Translations under genes and position numbers: made by a program | The notes under the pieces: generated by a model | Databases searched by the model: none | Told to the model about the DNA's origin: nothing | The model's input: the letters and a program-made list of their open reading frames with translations, nothing else | Shown here: in pieces, positions 1-8,077 of the stretch | Layout of the letters: every line of letters begins with the position of its first letter | How positions within the stretch are numbered: position 1 is the first letter of the stretch | NCBI RefSeq assembly: GCF_020524005.1 | Contig: NZ_JAIVKK010000010.1 | Location: 62,001 to 126,000, forward strand | DNA: 64,000 nt | Direction: 5' to 3' | Source of the DNA: Microbulbifer aggregans | Lineage (GTDB): Bacteria; Pseudomonadota; Gammaproteobacteria; Pseudomonadales; Cellvibrionaceae

Positions 1-708
1 GTCAATGGTGCCTATTCCGAATATTTCCTGCTGGACGAGGCGTTGATGCTGCCGTTGCCGGAAGGGGTTTCGCCGCAGGCCGCGGCCATTACCGAACCGC
101 TGGCGGTGGGCCTGCACTCGGTCAACCGCTCGGAAATTGCTGAAGGTGACGTTGCTCTGGTGGCCGGTTGTGGCCCTATCGGGCTCGCGGTCATCGCGGC
201 ACTGCGCCTGCGCGGTGTGCGCCACATTATTGCCTCGGATCCACAGGCGTCGAGTCGCGCCATGGCAATGGAGTTCGGTGCAACCGAAGCTGTGGATCCC
301 ACCCAGGAAGACGAAGTGGTGAAGGCCGCAACACTGGCGGGTGAGAACCGCGTGGTGATTTTTGAATGCGTCGGCATTCACACATTGCTTACCAGTTTTA
401 TCCAGCGAGCACCGGCGAAATCCTGCCTGGTTGTGACCGGTGTACATACTACGGAAACCCCGGTGAACTTCGCCTATGCATTGGTGAAGGAGATGGACAT
501 CCGCTTTACCTACTACTACACGCCGGAAGAATTCGCCGAGTGCCTGGACCGCATTGCCAAGGGGCAGGTGAACTGGAAGCCGTTGTGGACGGGTACAGTC
601 GGTATCGACGGTGTGCCCGCAGCTTTTGACACCCTGATGCAACCCAACTCCCATATCAAGGTAATTATTGAGCCGTGGCGTTCCGGCGCGCTTGAGCATG
701 CGGAATAA
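1..708 (+). CDS. Zinc-type (MDR) alcohol/threonine dehydrogenase-like protein, 5'-truncated
   Basis: Only the C-terminal 235 codons lie in the window; the frame is open from base 1, so the start and the N-terminal catalytic half are outside. A Rossmann fold is visible: the GCGPIG nucleotide-binding motif near the start of the fragment's middle part, followed about 20 residues later by an acidic residue (SDPQ) that would contact NAD. The layout matches medium-chain dehydrogenases that oxidise secondary alcohols or polyols, such as threonine or sorbitol dehydrogenases. The gene ends 15 bases before an epimerase-like gene on the same strand, so the two are probably co-transcribed. The substrate cannot be told from this fragment. 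Family assignment is good, specific function unknown. Confidence 0.85.
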   Translation, partial: VNGAYSEYFLLDEALMLPLPEGVSPQAAAITEPLAVGLHSVNRSEIAEGDVALVAGCGPIGLAVIAALRLRGVRHIIASDPQASSRAMAMEFGATEAVDPTQEDEVVKAATLAGENRVVIFECVGIHTLLTSFIQRAPAKSCLVVTGVHTTETPVNFAYALVKEMDIRFTYYYTPEEFAECLDRIAKGQVNWKPLWTGTVGIDGVPAAFDTLMQPNSHIKVIIEPWRSGALEHAE

Positions 709-723
709 CGTGGGGAATTCTCT

Positions 724-1755
724 ATGAACAATGTATTTGTTACTGGTGCCGGCGGCTTTATCGGCCGCCACCTGGTGGCAGAGTTACTGGAGCAGGGGTG
801 CAACGTCACCGCATTGATGCTGCCCGGCGAGCCGGTTCCACACACATGGGGGGGACGTGTGCGCACGGTCACCGGTGATGTGCGCCAGTTGGAAGACCGG
901 ATCGATGACATTGGCGAGGTGGACACGATTTTCCATCTGGCAGCGGTGGTGAGTGACTGGGGCTCGCGCCAGGAACATGTGGACATCACCGTGCGTGGCA
1001 CCGAGCAGGCAATTTTACTGGCACTGAAGTGGGATGCCCGCTTCGTGGTGACCACCAGCATTGCGGCATTCGCCAGCGCCCTGGGCAGTGGCAGACTGGA
1101 CGAGTCGACGCCGCGGGGTTTGCCGGCGTCGAGCTACGAATATGCCAAACAACAGCAGGAGGATGTGACCCTGCAAGCGGTGCGCGAGCACGGATTGCGT
1201 GCAGTGATCATCCGCCCGGCCAATGTGTATGGTGTTGGCAGTGTGTGGGTGAATCGCTTCCGTGAATTTCTCGCCGAGAAAAAACCATCATTGATGGGCA
1301 GTGGCGAATGGGATGCGGGATTGGTGCACGTACGCAACCTGGTAAAAGCGCTAACACTTGCGGGCACGACAAAGGGCATCGACAACGGGGAAGTTTTTGT
1401 GATCTCCGATGGTCAGGGTGTTACCTGGAAGCAGTACCTCGATGCACTGTCGCAGGCACTTGCGCTGCCCGCGGCGAAGAGTATCCCCAACTTTCTGGCG
1501 CGGGTGCTGGCGCCGGTAATGGAGTTTGTCGGCAAACTGTTTGGCCTCAGGAAAGCGCCGCCTGTAACCCGTCTTGCATACCGACTTACCGGTGTTGAGA
1601 GCATTTTTGATGCGAGCAAAGCGCAGCGGATGCTCGGCTACCAGCCGAACGTTTGCCTGGATGAAGCCATACAGGAAATTCGTCAGGCCTGTGCACAAGA
1701 AGTAGTGCAAGCACACACCAAGCACAATCAAAGTGAATTAATCAAAGCGAAATAA
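724..1755 (+). CDS. Extended SDR, NAD-dependent epimerase/dehydratase-like (copy 1)
   Basis: The 343-residue protein begins MNNVFVTGAGGFIGRHL, the TGxxGxxG cofactor motif of extended short-chain dehydrogenases, and carries the catalytic YEYAK (YxxxK) motif near residue 138. These enzymes are soluble NAD(P)-dependent sugar epimerases, 3-beta-hydroxysteroid-dehydrogenase-like enzymes or aldehyde reductases; the substrate here is unknown. A close paralogue lies at 8078-9100, with shared stretches such as GDVR and WDAGLVHV. The last codons are written in a 14-bp tandem repeat that runs past the stop. It sits between an MDR dehydrogenase and a cupin gene, which suggests a role in the same redox pathway. 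Confidence 0.9.
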   Translation: MNNVFVTGAGGFIGRHLVAELLEQGCNVTALMLPGEPVPHTWGGRVRTVTGDVRQLEDRIDDIGEVDTIFHLAAVVSDWGSRQEHVDITVRGTEQAILLALKWDARFVVTTSIAAFASALGSGRLDESTPRGLPASSYEYAKQQQEDVTLQAVREHGLRAVIIRPANVYGVGSVWVNRFREFLAEKKPSLMGSGEWDAGLVHVRNLVKALTLAGTTKGIDNGEVFVISDGQGVTWKQYLDALSQALALPAAKSIPNFLARVLAPVMEFVGKLFGLRKAPPVTRLAYRLTGVESIFDASKAQRMLGYQPNVCLDEAIQEIRQACAQEVVQAHTKHNQSELIKAK

Positions 1756-1775
1756 TCAGAGCGAAATAATCAGAG
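1726..1775. repeat. 14-bp tandem repeat, about 3.5 copies
   Basis: Copies start at 1726, 1740, 1754 and 1768 with the units AATCAAAGTGAATT, AATCAAAGCGAAAT, AATCAGAGCGAAAT and a partial fourth copy. The array covers the end of the epimerase gene, including its TAA stop, and runs into the ribosome-binding region of the cupin gene. The unit is not a multiple of three, so a change in copy number would alter the epimerase C-terminus. Confidence 0.8.
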
Positions 1776-1788
1776 AGAGGAAACGAAT

Positions 1789-2295
1789 ATGGTATTGCCA
1801 ATGCCCATCCACCCGACGGATTCCCTGCTGACCCTGGACACCAGCAAACTGCCACTGATCCGCGACGTGCTGCCCGGTGTCCACGTTTACCCCTGCTTCC
1901 TGGACCCTGAAAATGGGGTCTGGGTTCTGCGGGCGCTGTTTGAGCCGGGCGTAACCCTGCCCAAGCATTTCCACACCGGCGCTGTGCACCTGTATACCAT
2001 GACTGGCAGCTGGCACTACGTGGAATATCCGGAACAGCCGCAGACTGCGGGCAGCTACCTGTATGAGCCGGGCGGTTCCATCCACCAGTTCCATGTGCCG
2101 GAAACCAATACCGAAGTCACCGATACTTTCATGATGGTGACCGGAGCCAATATCAACTTTCATGAAAACGATGAGTTTATGAATGTGATGGATGCGGGCT
2201 GGATTGAGATGATGATCCGCGAAGCGGCCAAGGCCCAGGGCATCGTTCCCCGTTATATCAAGCCGGTCTCGGTTGCAGGCTATTCCGACGAGTGA
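1789..2295 (+). CDS. Small cupin-domain protein, 2,4'-dihydroxyacetophenone dioxygenase-like (copy 1)
   Basis: This 168-residue protein is a single cupin barrel. The first cupin motif is seen as KHFHTG (HxH metal ligands) and the second as PGGSIHQF. Length and pattern resemble the ChrR-type / 2,4'-dihydroxyacetophenone dioxygenase cupins, which are mononuclear metal enzymes or small-molecule binding proteins. A GAGAGAGGAAA ribosome-binding site lies just upstream of the ATG. A paralogue is found at 7495-8028, also beside an epimerase-like gene. The reaction is not deducible from sequence; it may be an oxygenase or isomerase in the pathway of the flanking dehydrogenases. Confidence 0.85.
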   Translation: MVLPMPIHPTDSLLTLDTSKLPLIRDVLPGVHVYPCFLDPENGVWVLRALFEPGVTLPKHFHTGAVHLYTMTGSWHYVEYPEQPQTAGSYLYEPGGSIHQFHVPETNTEVTDTFMMVTGANINFHENDEFMNVMDAGWIEMMIREAAKAQGIVPRYIKPVSVAGYSDE

Positions 2296-2438
2296 TGCGG
2301 TAACGGTTCGAGGTATTGTCCTCGCCCCTGGCCATTGCGGCTGTACCGGGAGCGGTCCGGTCGCAATTTTCCATAGACAGTATTTTTCGGCGATTTCAGT
2401 AAACAATCCATTCAATAATAAAAATCGAGAGAAAGCGG

Positions 2439-4385
2439 ATGCGACATATTTCTGGTGCATGCCTTCTGGCCCTTGGCCTCGTTGGCTGCGGCGAACAGGT
2501 GGCAAATGATAAGCAGGATGCAGCAGCGGCAGAAGTGGCCGTTGTGCAGTCGGCACCAAGCGTGGATGACAAGGTACTGGCAGTGGCAAATGGCACCGAA
2601 CAGGATGGGGCTATTGCGGAACATGTCTATTTCGGAAATTTCCACGTCCATACCAGTTATTCTTTCGACGCCCTGACCAATGGCGCCAACACCACGCCGG
2701 CGGATGCCTACCGCTGGGCCAAAGGTGAGGCCATTCCCGCGGCGGCTGCCGCCGGTGTTATACAGATCAAGCGGCCATTGGATTTTTATGCGGTGTCCGA
2801 TCACTCCGAATATCTGGGCGTATTCAAAAAAATGCAGGACCCGGACAACCCAGCCAGCCAATTGCCCATCGCCAAAGAAATTCTCTCTAAAGACAAAAAA
2901 GTCGCGTTCGATGCCTATGCGCGGGTGCTGGACACTATGTCCCCCGGGATGGCCGACCCGGCGCTGGCCGATCCGGCCATCATGAAGCCGATCTGGCAGG
3001 AAGTGGTGCGTACCGCTGATGAATATTACGAGCCGGGCAAGTTCACGACCTTCCCCGCGTTCGAATGGACTTCAACTCCGGCTATGCGCAACCTGCATCG
3101 CGTAGTGGTGTTTGAGTCGTCTGCAGGCGTGCCCGACTTGCCCTTCAGTACCAACGAATCGGAAGATCCGCAGGACCTGTGGAAGTATATGGATCGCGCC
3201 CGTGAAAACGGCGCGACATTGCTGGCGATTACCCACAACGGCAATGCCAGCGATGGCCTGATGTTCCCAACGGCCACTGCAGACGGTGAGCCGCTGTCGG
3301 CGGAATATATCGAGGCACGTATCGCCAACGAGCCGCTGTACGAAGTGAGCCAGATCAAAGGCACTTCCGAGACTCACCCGTCGCTCTCGCCCAACGACGA
3401 GTTTGCCGGTTTTGAACTCTGGGATTACCTGTTGGCTGCGAGCGTCGCGGCGGTACCGGAAAACAAAAAGGGCGGTTATGCTCGCCAAGCCTACCTCGAT
3501 GGCCTGTCCATGGCGGCAGAAGGCCGGCCCAACCCCTACCAGTTTGGCCTGATCGGCGATTCCGATACCCACAATGCCGCGGCCTCGGTAGAGGAAGACA
3601 ACCATACCGGTAAATTCGGTTTTGAAGGCTCACCGAAGAAACGGCTTGATGGCCCGCTGCCCGGTGACGAGGTCAATAACCGCCGTGTGCGGGAATTCAG
3701 TTCCGGCGGCCTCGCCGCAGTATGGGCACAGGAAAATACCCGCGAAGCCATTTACGCCGCGCTGATGCGCAAGGAAACCTACGCTACTTCCGGCACACGG
3801 ATGAAGCTGCGCTTCTTTGGTGGCTGGGATTTTGATGAAACCACCCCGGAGAGCAGTGACTGGGTGGAGCAGGCCTACCGCAGGGGAGTGCCGATGGGCG
3901 GCGAGCTGCCGGCATCGGAAGGCGGAAAAACACCGGTTTTCCTGATCAGTGCGATGAAAGACAGTGCGGGGGCAAATCTGGATCGGATCCAGGTGGTCAA
4001 GGGCTGGATTGAAAATGGTGAGCAGCACGAAGCCATTTTCGATGTGGCCCTGTCCGATGGCCGCACCGTCGGTGATGACGGCAAGGTGCCTCCGGTAGGC
4101 AATACCGTGGATCCGCAAACCGCGACGTACACCAACGAGATCGGTGACAGCCAGCTGGCTGCAGTATGGCGGGATGAAACCTTCAAGCCGGAGCAACATG
4201 CCTTCTACTACCTGCGCGTGCTGGAAATCCCGACCCCACGCTGGTCCACCTACGACGCCCAAGCACTGGGACGCAAACCTCGCGCGGATCTGCCGGTATC
4301 TATTCAAGAGCGCGGCTGGAGTTCGCCCATCTGGTACACGCCGGAAGCCAAATATTTTGCCGAAGTGGCAGTGGCTGAAGAGTAA
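2439..4385 (+). CDS. DUF3604 family lipoprotein
   Basis: The 648-residue product starts with a lipoprotein signal ending LGLVGC (Cys17), so it is probably anchored to a membrane facing the periplasm. The body matches my recollection of the DUF3604 family: an early FHVHTSYSFDA histidine cluster, SDHSEYLG, THNGNASDG and GDSDTHN, typical of a PHP-like metal-dependent phosphoesterase fold. No substrate is established for the family as far as I know. The gene is followed after 9 bases by a parvulin-like gene, which overlaps a HupE/UreJ-like gene, so the three form a likely operon. A GAGAGAAAGCGG stretch upstream serves as ribosome-binding site. Confidence 0.88.
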   Translation: MRHISGACLLALGLVGCGEQVANDKQDAAAAEVAVVQSAPSVDDKVLAVANGTEQDGAIAEHVYFGNFHVHTSYSFDALTNGANTTPADAYRWAKGEAIPAAAAAGVIQIKRPLDFYAVSDHSEYLGVFKKMQDPDNPASQLPIAKEILSKDKKVAFDAYARVLDTMSPGMADPALADPAIMKPIWQEVVRTADEYYEPGKFTTFPAFEWTSTPAMRNLHRVVVFESSAGVPDLPFSTNESEDPQDLWKYMDRARENGATLLAITHNGNASDGLMFPTATADGEPLSAEYIEARIANEPLYEVSQIKGTSETHPSLSPNDEFAGFELWDYLLAASVAAVPENKKGGYARQAYLDGLSMAAEGRPNPYQFGLIGDSDTHNAAASVEEDNHTGKFGFEGSPKKRLDGPLPGDEVNNRRVREFSSGGLAAVWAQENTREAIYAALMRKETYATSGTRMKLRFFGGWDFDETTPESSDWVEQAYRRGVPMGGELPASEGGKTPVFLISAMKDSAGANLDRIQVVKGWIENGEQHEAIFDVALSDGRTVGDDGKVPPVGNTVDPQTATYTNEIGDSQLAAVWRDETFKPEQHAFYYLRVLEIPTPRWSTYDAQALGRKPRADLPVSIQERGWSSPIWYTPEAKYFAEVAVAEE

Positions 4386-4394
4386 GAGGTCAAG

Positions 4395-5279
4395 ATGCGT
4401 CTGAAAAAAATCCCGCTGTTGCGGGATCCCCTGTTGCACTTTGCCCTGGTCGGTGGGCTGCTGTTTGCGCTGGATAGTCTGTTCAATACGGAAGGACGCG
4501 AGACGCAGGAAATCGTGATTACGCCCAGTCGCGTCGAGCATCTGGCCGCGGTATTTGAGCGCAGCTGGCAGCGTCCTCCCAATGGCGAGGAAATGCAGAA
4601 ACTGGTGGACAACTTTGTACGCGAGGAAGTGCTTTACCGTGAAGCGCTGAAACTCGGGCTGGAGTCGGATGACACAGTCATTCGCCGGCGCCTGCGACTG
4701 AAAATGGAATTCCTCGCACGGGATCTGGTGGATGCAATAGAACCTGCGCCCGAGGTACTTGCACAGTATTTCCAGGATAACGCCGAGCGTTACCGGTTGC
4801 CGGCGCGCTTGAGTTTCCGCCAGGTGTATTTCAGCGGCGATCAGCGCGTCGCACCGGCACAGGACGCCAGCAAGCTGCTCGCGAGCTTGGGAAATAATGG
4901 TGATGTTGAGGCCCATGGCGACAGTAACCTGTTGCCCCGACATTTTGATCAGGCTTCAGCGGTAGAGGTAAACAAGCAGTTGGGCGCCGGGTTTGCCGAG
5001 CAACTGGCTGGGCAGCCGCAAGGTCAGTGGATTGGGCCTATCCACTCTGAATACGGCGAGCATTTGGTCTTTATTGAGGAATACTCCGCGGAAACAGCCG
5101 CGGAGTTGGCGGCTGTCAAGGCGCAGGTCGTGCGTGACTGGCAGGCCCAGGCGTATACCGACATGCTTGAGCGGCAGTATCAATTGCTCCGTGAAGGTTA
5201 TCGGGTGCGTATTGAAAATGAAGTCGCTGATCAGGGACTTTTCGACTCTGAGCCGGTGCGAGAGGTTGCCGCGCGATGA
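4395..5279 (+). CDS. Parvulin-like peptidyl-prolyl cis-trans isomerase, membrane-anchored
   Basis: The 294-residue protein has one N-terminal membrane segment (residues about 13-28, LLHFALVGGLLFALDSLF) and a periplasmic part resembling SurA/PpiC-type proteins: a charged helical chaperone region, then a PpiC-like domain from about residue 135 (RLSFRQVYFS). The catalytic residues of the PpiC domain are not clearly conserved in what I can read, so chaperone rather than isomerase activity is possible. It lies 9 bases after the DUF3604 gene, and its stop overlaps the next start (ATGA). The context suggests that it helps fold one of the operon products in the periplasm. Confidence 0.8.
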   Translation: MRLKKIPLLRDPLLHFALVGGLLFALDSLFNTEGRETQEIVITPSRVEHLAAVFERSWQRPPNGEEMQKLVDNFVREEVLYREALKLGLESDDTVIRRRLRLKMEFLARDLVDAIEPAPEVLAQYFQDNAERYRLPARLSFRQVYFSGDQRVAPAQDASKLLASLGNNGDVEAHGDSNLLPRHFDQASAVEVNKQLGAGFAEQLAGQPQGQWIGPIHSEYGEHLVFIEEYSAETAAELAAVKAQVVRDWQAQAYTDMLERQYQLLREGYRVRIENEVADQGLFDSEPVREVAAR

Positions 5280-6313
5280 CGGGGAAGATGGTTCGGTTGT
5301 TGGCGTTACTTATTGTTTTCGCCGGCAGTGTTTTTGTCAGTACTGCGTTCGCCCACGAGCTGCGCCCGGCCTACCTGCAAATTACCCAGGAGACTGCACA
5401 GGAATTCAGTGTGCTGTGGCGGGTGCCGGCCCGGGGGCAGATGAAGCTTTCGCTTGCAGTTGCATTTGAAGGTGAGGTTGCTCGTATCGAAAGCCCCGTG
5501 GGCCGATTGGCCAATGGCTTGTATAGCGAGCAATGGCGCATTGCCAGCCCTACCGGCTTAACCGGATCCGCAGTGATTGTGGAAGGGTTGCAGCAGACCA
5601 TGACTGACGTGCTGATGCGCGTGGAATGGCTGGATGGCCGCGAACAGGTTGCCCGCCTGGTGCCGGATAACCCCCGGTTTACATTCTCCGAAGCCGCTCA
5701 CGCAGACCACTGGCTGCAGACGTATTTTGTGTTGGGGGTAGAGCACATATTGCTGGGGATGGATCACTTGCTGTTTGTTCTGGTTCTGCTGCTATTGGTA
5801 AGCAGCTGGCGTTCGCTGGCTATTACGATTTCGGCGTTTACCCTCGCGCACAGCGTTACCCTGGCCTTGTCTGTGTTGGGGATGGTAGCGGTACCACAGG
5901 CACCGGTGGAAGCGGTCATTGCCTTGAGTATTGTATTTGTCGCCAGTGAAATTCTGCTGAAACGAAAAGGATACTCAACAATCTCGATACGCCATCCGTG
6001 GTTGGTGGCTCTGGGGTTCGGGCTGTTGCATGGCCTCGGGTTTGCCGGTGCGCTGGCCGAAATCGGCGTGCCCGAACAGGCGATCGCCGGTTCCTTGCTC
6101 GCGTTTAATCTCGGCGTGGAAGCAGGGCAGCTATTGTTTATTGCCTGCGTTGCGACTCTAGCGCTGCTGGTACGTAAAGGGTTTGAGTCCGGCATTGTGC
6201 CCACTGCAACAGCGGACGCGAGCCGGGCCATGGCGACGCTGGTGGTGGTTTACACAATAGGCGGTACCGCGAGCTGGTGGCTGCTGGATCGCACCATTGC
6301 ACTGGTTTCATGA
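5276..6313 (+). CDS. HupE/UreJ-like membrane protein
   Basis: The 345-residue protein has a signal peptide ending AFA, an N-terminal periplasmic domain of about 130 residues, and a C-terminal membrane domain with six or so helices. The membrane part carries the family's histidine motifs: VEHILLGMDHLLF, AHSVTLAL, HGLGFAG and FNLGVEAGQ. HupE/UreJ proteins are thought to move nickel or cobalt; the long two-domain form found here is poorly characterised. The start codon overlaps the stop of the parvulin-like gene by four bases, which indicates translational coupling. The 3' end overlaps the convergent AraC gene by six bases. Confidence 0.85.
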   Translation: MTGKMVRLLALLIVFAGSVFVSTAFAHELRPAYLQITQETAQEFSVLWRVPARGQMKLSLAVAFEGEVARIESPVGRLANGLYSEQWRIASPTGLTGSAVIVEGLQQTMTDVLMRVEWLDGREQVARLVPDNPRFTFSEAAHADHWLQTYFVLGVEHILLGMDHLLFVLVLLLLVSSWRSLAITISAFTLAHSVTLALSVLGMVAVPQAPVEAVIALSIVFVASEILLKRKGYSTISIRHPWLVALGFGLLHGLGFAGALAEIGVPEQAIAGSLLAFNLGVEAGQLLFIACVATLALLVRKGFESGIVPTATADASRAMATLVVVYTIGGTASWWLLDRTIALVS

Positions 6314-7309
6314 GTGCTTGCTGAGGGCTTTCCACTCGCTCGGCGATTTGCCCGTCCAGCGTTTGAAATTGCGACTGAATATGGCCACGTCGGCATAGCC
6401 CAGGTTTAGCGCCAGGTCGGTGACGCTGAGCTGCCCGTGCTGTAGGTTGCGCTGGGCAACTTCCATGCGCGTCTGCTGCAGTAATTCGCGGAAACTGGTG
6501 CCGTCCTGTTGCAGTTTTTTCTGTAGTACCCGTGGGTGGAGATTCAGTGCGGAAGCGACGCGCTCGATGTTGCATTCGCCACTGGGTAGCAGGTTGCCGA
6601 TGATATGGCAGACCTGCGCTCGCAGATTGCCGGGATAGATGGATTGCAACATCCGGATACGTTGCTGGAAGTGTTCCCGTAGCAACTTTTCGTCGTGTTG
6701 TGGCTTTCGGGTGAGCCAGCTGAGAGGGAAGCTGATACCGCCAAAATTACTGTCGAAGAGTATGTGATCTTTATATAGCGAGGGGGCAACCATGCTGGTT
6801 GTGGGCGCGGTTTGCGGCAGGTGGAGTTTCAGTGCGCTACCGGTGCTTCCCATCATCTGCGCGACCAGATTGAACGCCTGACCTGCGCTCAATTGCATCA
6901 ATTGCGCAAGCCCGCCAGCGTTGGAGAAATTGAACGTCAGTTGCAGCTCTAGCGTATCCCCACGGGGCCTTTGTTGCACATGCACCCCGTAGGCATGCAG
7001 GTTTATATGGTGATTTGAGTAATTCATGGCATCCGCGAGCGTAGGCTGCTGGCGGATGGACAGGCCGATCTCGCCCAGCACCAGCACACTCTGTTCGGCC
7101 GCCAGTTTCAGGCAGAACAGCGGATCCCCGCAGGCGGCGGCAGTGGCATCCAGCAGGTCCGCAAGGCGGGTATAGGAAACGTAGGTATTCGGGTCACGTA
7201 GCTGTGCGCTACTAAAGCCAAATTGATGCAAAAGGGTGGTGGGATTCTGGCCATAGTGACTGACCAATGATTCATAGCCTTCAATGGCGCCACTGCGGAT
7301 CAGGAACAT
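6308..7309 (-). CDS. AraC-family transcriptional regulator
   Basis: The 333-residue protein has an N-terminal ligand-binding region of the type found in OruR/ArgR-like AraC proteins (residues about 20-200) and a C-terminal double helix-turn-helix domain (about 230-333), with the typical VTDLALNLGYADVAIFSRNFKRW signature split across the second motif. Such proteins activate neighbouring catabolic genes when they bind a small effector. It is divergent from the cupin-epimerase-SDR-ligase genes at 7495-11660. The 185-bp region between them holds a direct repeat with 21-bp spacing that could be its operator. The likely target is that gene set and perhaps the paralogous set at 1-2295. Confidence 0.9.
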   Translation of the reverse strand: MFLIRSGAIEGYESLVSHYGQNPTTLLHQFGFSSAQLRDPNTYVSYTRLADLLDATAAACGDPLFCLKLAAEQSVLVLGEIGLSIRQQPTLADAMNYSNHHINLHAYGVHVQQRPRGDTLELQLTFNFSNAGGLAQLMQLSAGQAFNLVAQMMGSTGSALKLHLPQTAPTTSMVAPSLYKDHILFDSNFGGISFPLSWLTRKPQHDEKLLREHFQQRIRMLQSIYPGNLRAQVCHIIGNLLPSGECNIERVASALNLHPRVLQKKLQQDGTSFRELLQQTRMEVAQRNLQHGQLSVTDLALNLGYADVAIFSRNFKRWTGKSPSEWKALSKHS

Positions 7310-7349
7310 GGAGGTATTCGACTTTTGTCTAAGTTGGCTGTTCGTGAAT

Positions 7350-7380
7350 AGTCAATTTGCATTCGCAAAAAGTCAAGTTT
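7350..7380 (+). promoter_or_regulatory. Candidate AraC-type operator (direct repeat)
   Basis: AGTCAATTTG at 7350-7359 and AGTCAAGTTT at 7371-7380 are direct repeats with starts 21 bp apart, two helical turns. This is the usual geometry of AraC half-sites. They lie in the divergent region between the AraC gene and the cupin gene at 7495. No convincing -35/-10 pair could be fixed. Confidence 0.45.
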
Positions 7381-7494
7381 GGCCTATGTCATATTCCCTA
7401 GACTGGGCGAATTCCCTCGCGCTTGTAAATACAGGTTGAGAGGGCAGGGGGAAAATACAATAACAAAATATGTACCAACTACTGGAGAATGGCG

Positions 7495-8028
7495 ATGAGT
7501 GAAACAAAGACCCCGATTCTGGAAATGCTGGCCGCAATGCAAACTGGCGGCGTAGTATCCCGCGATCACGCCCGTGAAGCGATCCTGATTCAGGAAGCTG
7601 ACCTGCCATGGGTTCCCCTGCCGGACGGCTCTCTGCTGCAAGTGCTGCACGTAGACCTGAACCAAAACCTCTGGGTGATCCGTAACAAATTCAAGCCCGG
7701 CTTCTGTGTCGACACCCATTACCACACTGGCCCGGTATTCGCCGTGACCACCAAGGGCGAATGGTTCTACAAAGAGTACCCGGACAAGGTCAACAAGGCC
7801 GGTTCCTACCTGTTTGAACCTGCGCACTCCGTACACACCCTGACCGTATCTGAGGACTGTACTGAAGATGCGGAAGTCTGGTTCGCAGTGTTCGGAAGCA
7901 ACGTCAATATCGATGACGAAGGCAACGTTACCAGCGTACTCGATGCGAAAATGGTGATGACCGTCTACCGCGCCCTGTGTGAAGCGGAAGGTAAAACCTG
8001 CGAAAACATGATCGTTGTCGGCGAATAA
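7495..8028 (+). CDS. Small cupin-domain protein, 2,4'-dihydroxyacetophenone dioxygenase-like (copy 2)
   Basis: A 177-residue cupin, paralogous to the one at 1789. The metal-binding HYHTG motif and the later PAHSVHTL motif are both present. The reading frame can start at 7489 or 7495. The second ATG is preferred because the GGAG at 7483-7486 is eight bases upstream of it and only two from the first. It is the first gene of a run with an epimerase-like protein, an SDR and an acyl-CoA ligase, divergent from the AraC regulator. Function is probably as a metal-dependent oxygenase or isomerase, substrate unknown. Confidence 0.85.
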   Translation: MSETKTPILEMLAAMQTGGVVSRDHAREAILIQEADLPWVPLPDGSLLQVLHVDLNQNLWVIRNKFKPGFCVDTHYHTGPVFAVTTKGEWFYKEYPDKVNKAGSYLFEPAHSVHTLTVSEDCTEDAEVWFAVFGSNVNIDDEGNVTSVLDAKMVMTVYRALCEAEGKTCENMIVVGE

Positions 8029-8077
8029 GCCGCTCTTATCTGAATAAAGAATCCGAAGCGGATCGAAAGAGCATCTT

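Noticed and set aside
109..137. LapG-type cleavage and retention module in the SD protein
   Set aside because: The region after the prefix has Ala-rich sequence, but no TAAG-like site was found, and no LapD or LapG gene is in the window (positions given are residues of the protein at 48672).
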